Positions 14,222 to 15,448 of a stretch of 15,448 bases of DNA are shown in pieces. The notes under the pieces were generated by a model. That model did no database searches and had not been told where the DNA came from. It was given only the letters and a program-made list of their open reading frames with translations. Source of the stretch: Pirellulales bacterium. Its GTDB lineage: Bacteria > Planctomycetota > Planctomycetia > Pirellulales > JALHLM01. The stretch covers positions 1-15,448 of the forward strand of contig JALHLM010000079.1 in the NCBI GenBank assembly GCA_022844585.1. Reading direction: 5' to 3'. A program made the position numbers and the translations under genes. The number at the start of each line of letters is the position of its first letter. Within the stretch, counting starts at the first letter, position 1.

Positions 14222-15448
14222 ATGGCCAAATCGCTTGATCAATTGTCGGAGCTGGTTCGTCACACGGAAGCCCGCTGCAGCGCGGATCGCCTCAACCGCC
14301 AGCTAGCCGAAACCACTCAACGACTATCCACGGCACAGGAAGCCTATCGCGTCGCTTCCGAGCGCTCCCAGCAAGTCAAGCGCGTACGGCAACCGCAATT
14401 GGAAGAGTGCGCCATTGACGACGCCAAGTTGAACGAGTTGCTGCCGAAGATCGCCCAGCTCAAGAACCACCTTGAGTCCTGGGAACAGGCGCAGAAGTTG
14501 GTCGCCGATTCCCGTGCGGAGATCGCACAGCGTCGCCGCGACGCGGAACAAGAGCTACAAGGCGTGCTGCAAGAAGAAGAGGAGACGCGCAAGGTGCTGG
14601 TCGAGGCCCGGAAGGCCTACGAGGAAGTCCGCACCGAGATTGAGCGCTTGCAGCCGGACGCCGACGCAACGCTGTCCGAGGGGGATCGGTTGCTGAAGAT
14701 GAGCGCGACTTTCTTCCCGGAAGGGCAGCTCGAAGCCCTGGAGAAGGAAGTCGATCTCGTTTCGACCCATTTCGACATGCTTTCGCGCGAAGAGCAGATG
14801 TCGCAGTTGATGGTCTGGGTCGGTCGCGTGCGATTGCTGCAAACCAAGGAATTGACCGAAGAACTGCATGCGCAGAGCCGGCGCGTGTTCCGCAAGCTGG
14901 TCGGCATCTCGAAGGAACACGAACCCGGCTTCATCGAGGCGTTTCAGCCGACCTTCAAGACCAACTGGGAAGTCTATATTCGCGACGCCGAGGAACGGGT
15001 CAAATCGTCGGCGGAAGCGCGACACCGGCGCGCGGAGCAGGAACGCTCGATGCGCGATCGGCAACTGCAAGAAGAAGATCGCCGCCGCGCCGCGCGCGAA
15101 ACCGGTCGCCAATTGATCGACGAACTGCGGGCCGCGATCTCGCATTTCAATCTGCCGGGAGAAGGCGCCGACGAGTTCCGCGATTTGGTTACGCAAGCCA
15201 TCGCCGTCTGTGGTTCATCGGACGACGAAATCCTGGAACTCGTGATGCCCTACAAGGAACTGATCAACGAAGGCGCCGATTTCCGCGCCTTGCGACGCAA
15301 CCTGGAGCGTTTGCAAGAGGCGGGCGCCGACAAGGACAAGCCGCTCATCGACAGTTGCGCCGACGTTCGCACGTTCACTCAAGGCCTGACCGCGCTGATG
15401 ATCGGCGGCGTGGCCCGCGAGGATGTGCGCCGGCAATTGCAGCGGGTG
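14222..15448 (+). CDS. Long coiled-coil protein of unknown function (3' end outside window)
   Basis: The frame is open from the ATG at 14222 to the right edge, 409 codons without a stop. The ribosome site AAGGA (14206-14210) is 11 bases upstream. Translation starts MAKSLDQLSELVRHTEARC and has long heptad-rich helices at about 25-60 and 70-150 (QKLVADSRAEIAQRRRDAEQ), then a more globular part at 155-245. A second highly charged helix lies at about 250-300 (rich in RRAEQERS and EEDRRRAARETG), and a further helical domain runs to the edge. No signal peptide or membrane segment is visible, so it is probably cytoplasmic. I recognise no family or catalytic motif. A scaffold or cytoskeleton-like role is possible but not shown. 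It follows the DUF1080 gene by 118 bases with a hairpin between, so it is probably transcribed separately. Confidence 0.75.
   Translation, partial: MAKSLDQLSELVRHTEARCSADRLNRQLAETTQRLSTAQEAYRVASERSQQVKRVRQPQLEECAIDDAKLNELLPKIAQLKNHLESWEQAQKLVADSRAEIAQRRRDAEQELQGVLQEEEETRKVLVEARKAYEEVRTEIERLQPDADATLSEGDRLLKMSATFFPEGQLEALEKEVDLVSTHFDMLSREEQMSQLMVWVGRVRLLQTKELTEELHAQSRRVFRKLVGISKEHEPGFIEAFQPTFKTNWEVYIRDAEERVKSSAEARHRRAEQERSMRDRQLQEEDRRRAARETGRQLIDELRAAISHFNLPGEGADEFRDLVTQAIAVCGSSDDEILELVMPYKELINEGADFRALRRNLERLQEAGADKDKPLIDSCADVRTFTQGLTALMIGGVAREDVRRQLQRV

Overview
The window looks like chromosomal DNA of a GC-rich bacterium, most likely a planctomycete and probably of the Pirellulales type. This is inferred from the gene mix: a DUF1080 (3-keto-disaccharide hydrolase-like) protein, a secreted BNR sialidase-like protein, a membrane PIN/TRAM protein, a TPR protein carrying two RNA polymerase alpha-CTD-like domains, and many starts with weak or no Shine-Dalgarno sequence. 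Intergenic palindromic repeats based on GTCAGGCAC and on TAGCCCGACGCGCAAGCGAGGG add to this; they resemble repeats I remember from that group, which I could not check. I see no prophage, transposase, CRISPR array, tRNA or rRNA.

Layout. Positions 1-1910 (+) hold the 3' part of a large glycosidase-like protein. A GC hairpin and a good sigma70-type promoter (1956-2006) follow. They lead into an apparent two-gene operon: a lysine-rich coiled-coil protein (2113-3054) and, one base after its stop, an exported four-Asp-box sialidase-like protein (3056-4207). A 196-bp near-palindrome (4277-4472) separates this from a leftward block. That block, read right to left, is lepA (7700-5886), a DUF6891-like protein (5850-5290), a half copy of the palindrome, and a diverged DUF6891-like paralogue (5154-4483). 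A 28-bp perfect inverted repeat (7782-7885) lies between lepA and a ROK-family sugar kinase (8966-7932), which has its own promoter. Further right, still leftward, are an exported alpha/beta-hydrolase (10169-9156) and the TPR/tandem alpha-CTD protein (11527-10205), 35 bases apart and probably co-transcribed.

A 392-bp divergent intergenic region (11528-11919) with three palindromes separates that pair from a rightward PIN/TRAM membrane protein (11920-12939). After it come a 303-bp gap with a doubtful small membrane ORF, a DUF1080 protein (13243-14103) and a coiled-coil protein that runs off the window (14222-15448).

How the genes may work together. The exported glycosidase-like, sialidase-like and DUF1080 proteins and the cytoplasmic ROK kinase fit a glycan-degrading life style, but they are not one gene cluster. 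LepA is housekeeping, and the PIN/TRAM protein is a conserved membrane protein. The most unusual items are the TPR/tandem alpha-CTD protein, which may contact DNA or RNA polymerase outside the polymerase itself, and the DUF6891 gene pair, in which each gene is followed by a related palindromic repeat.
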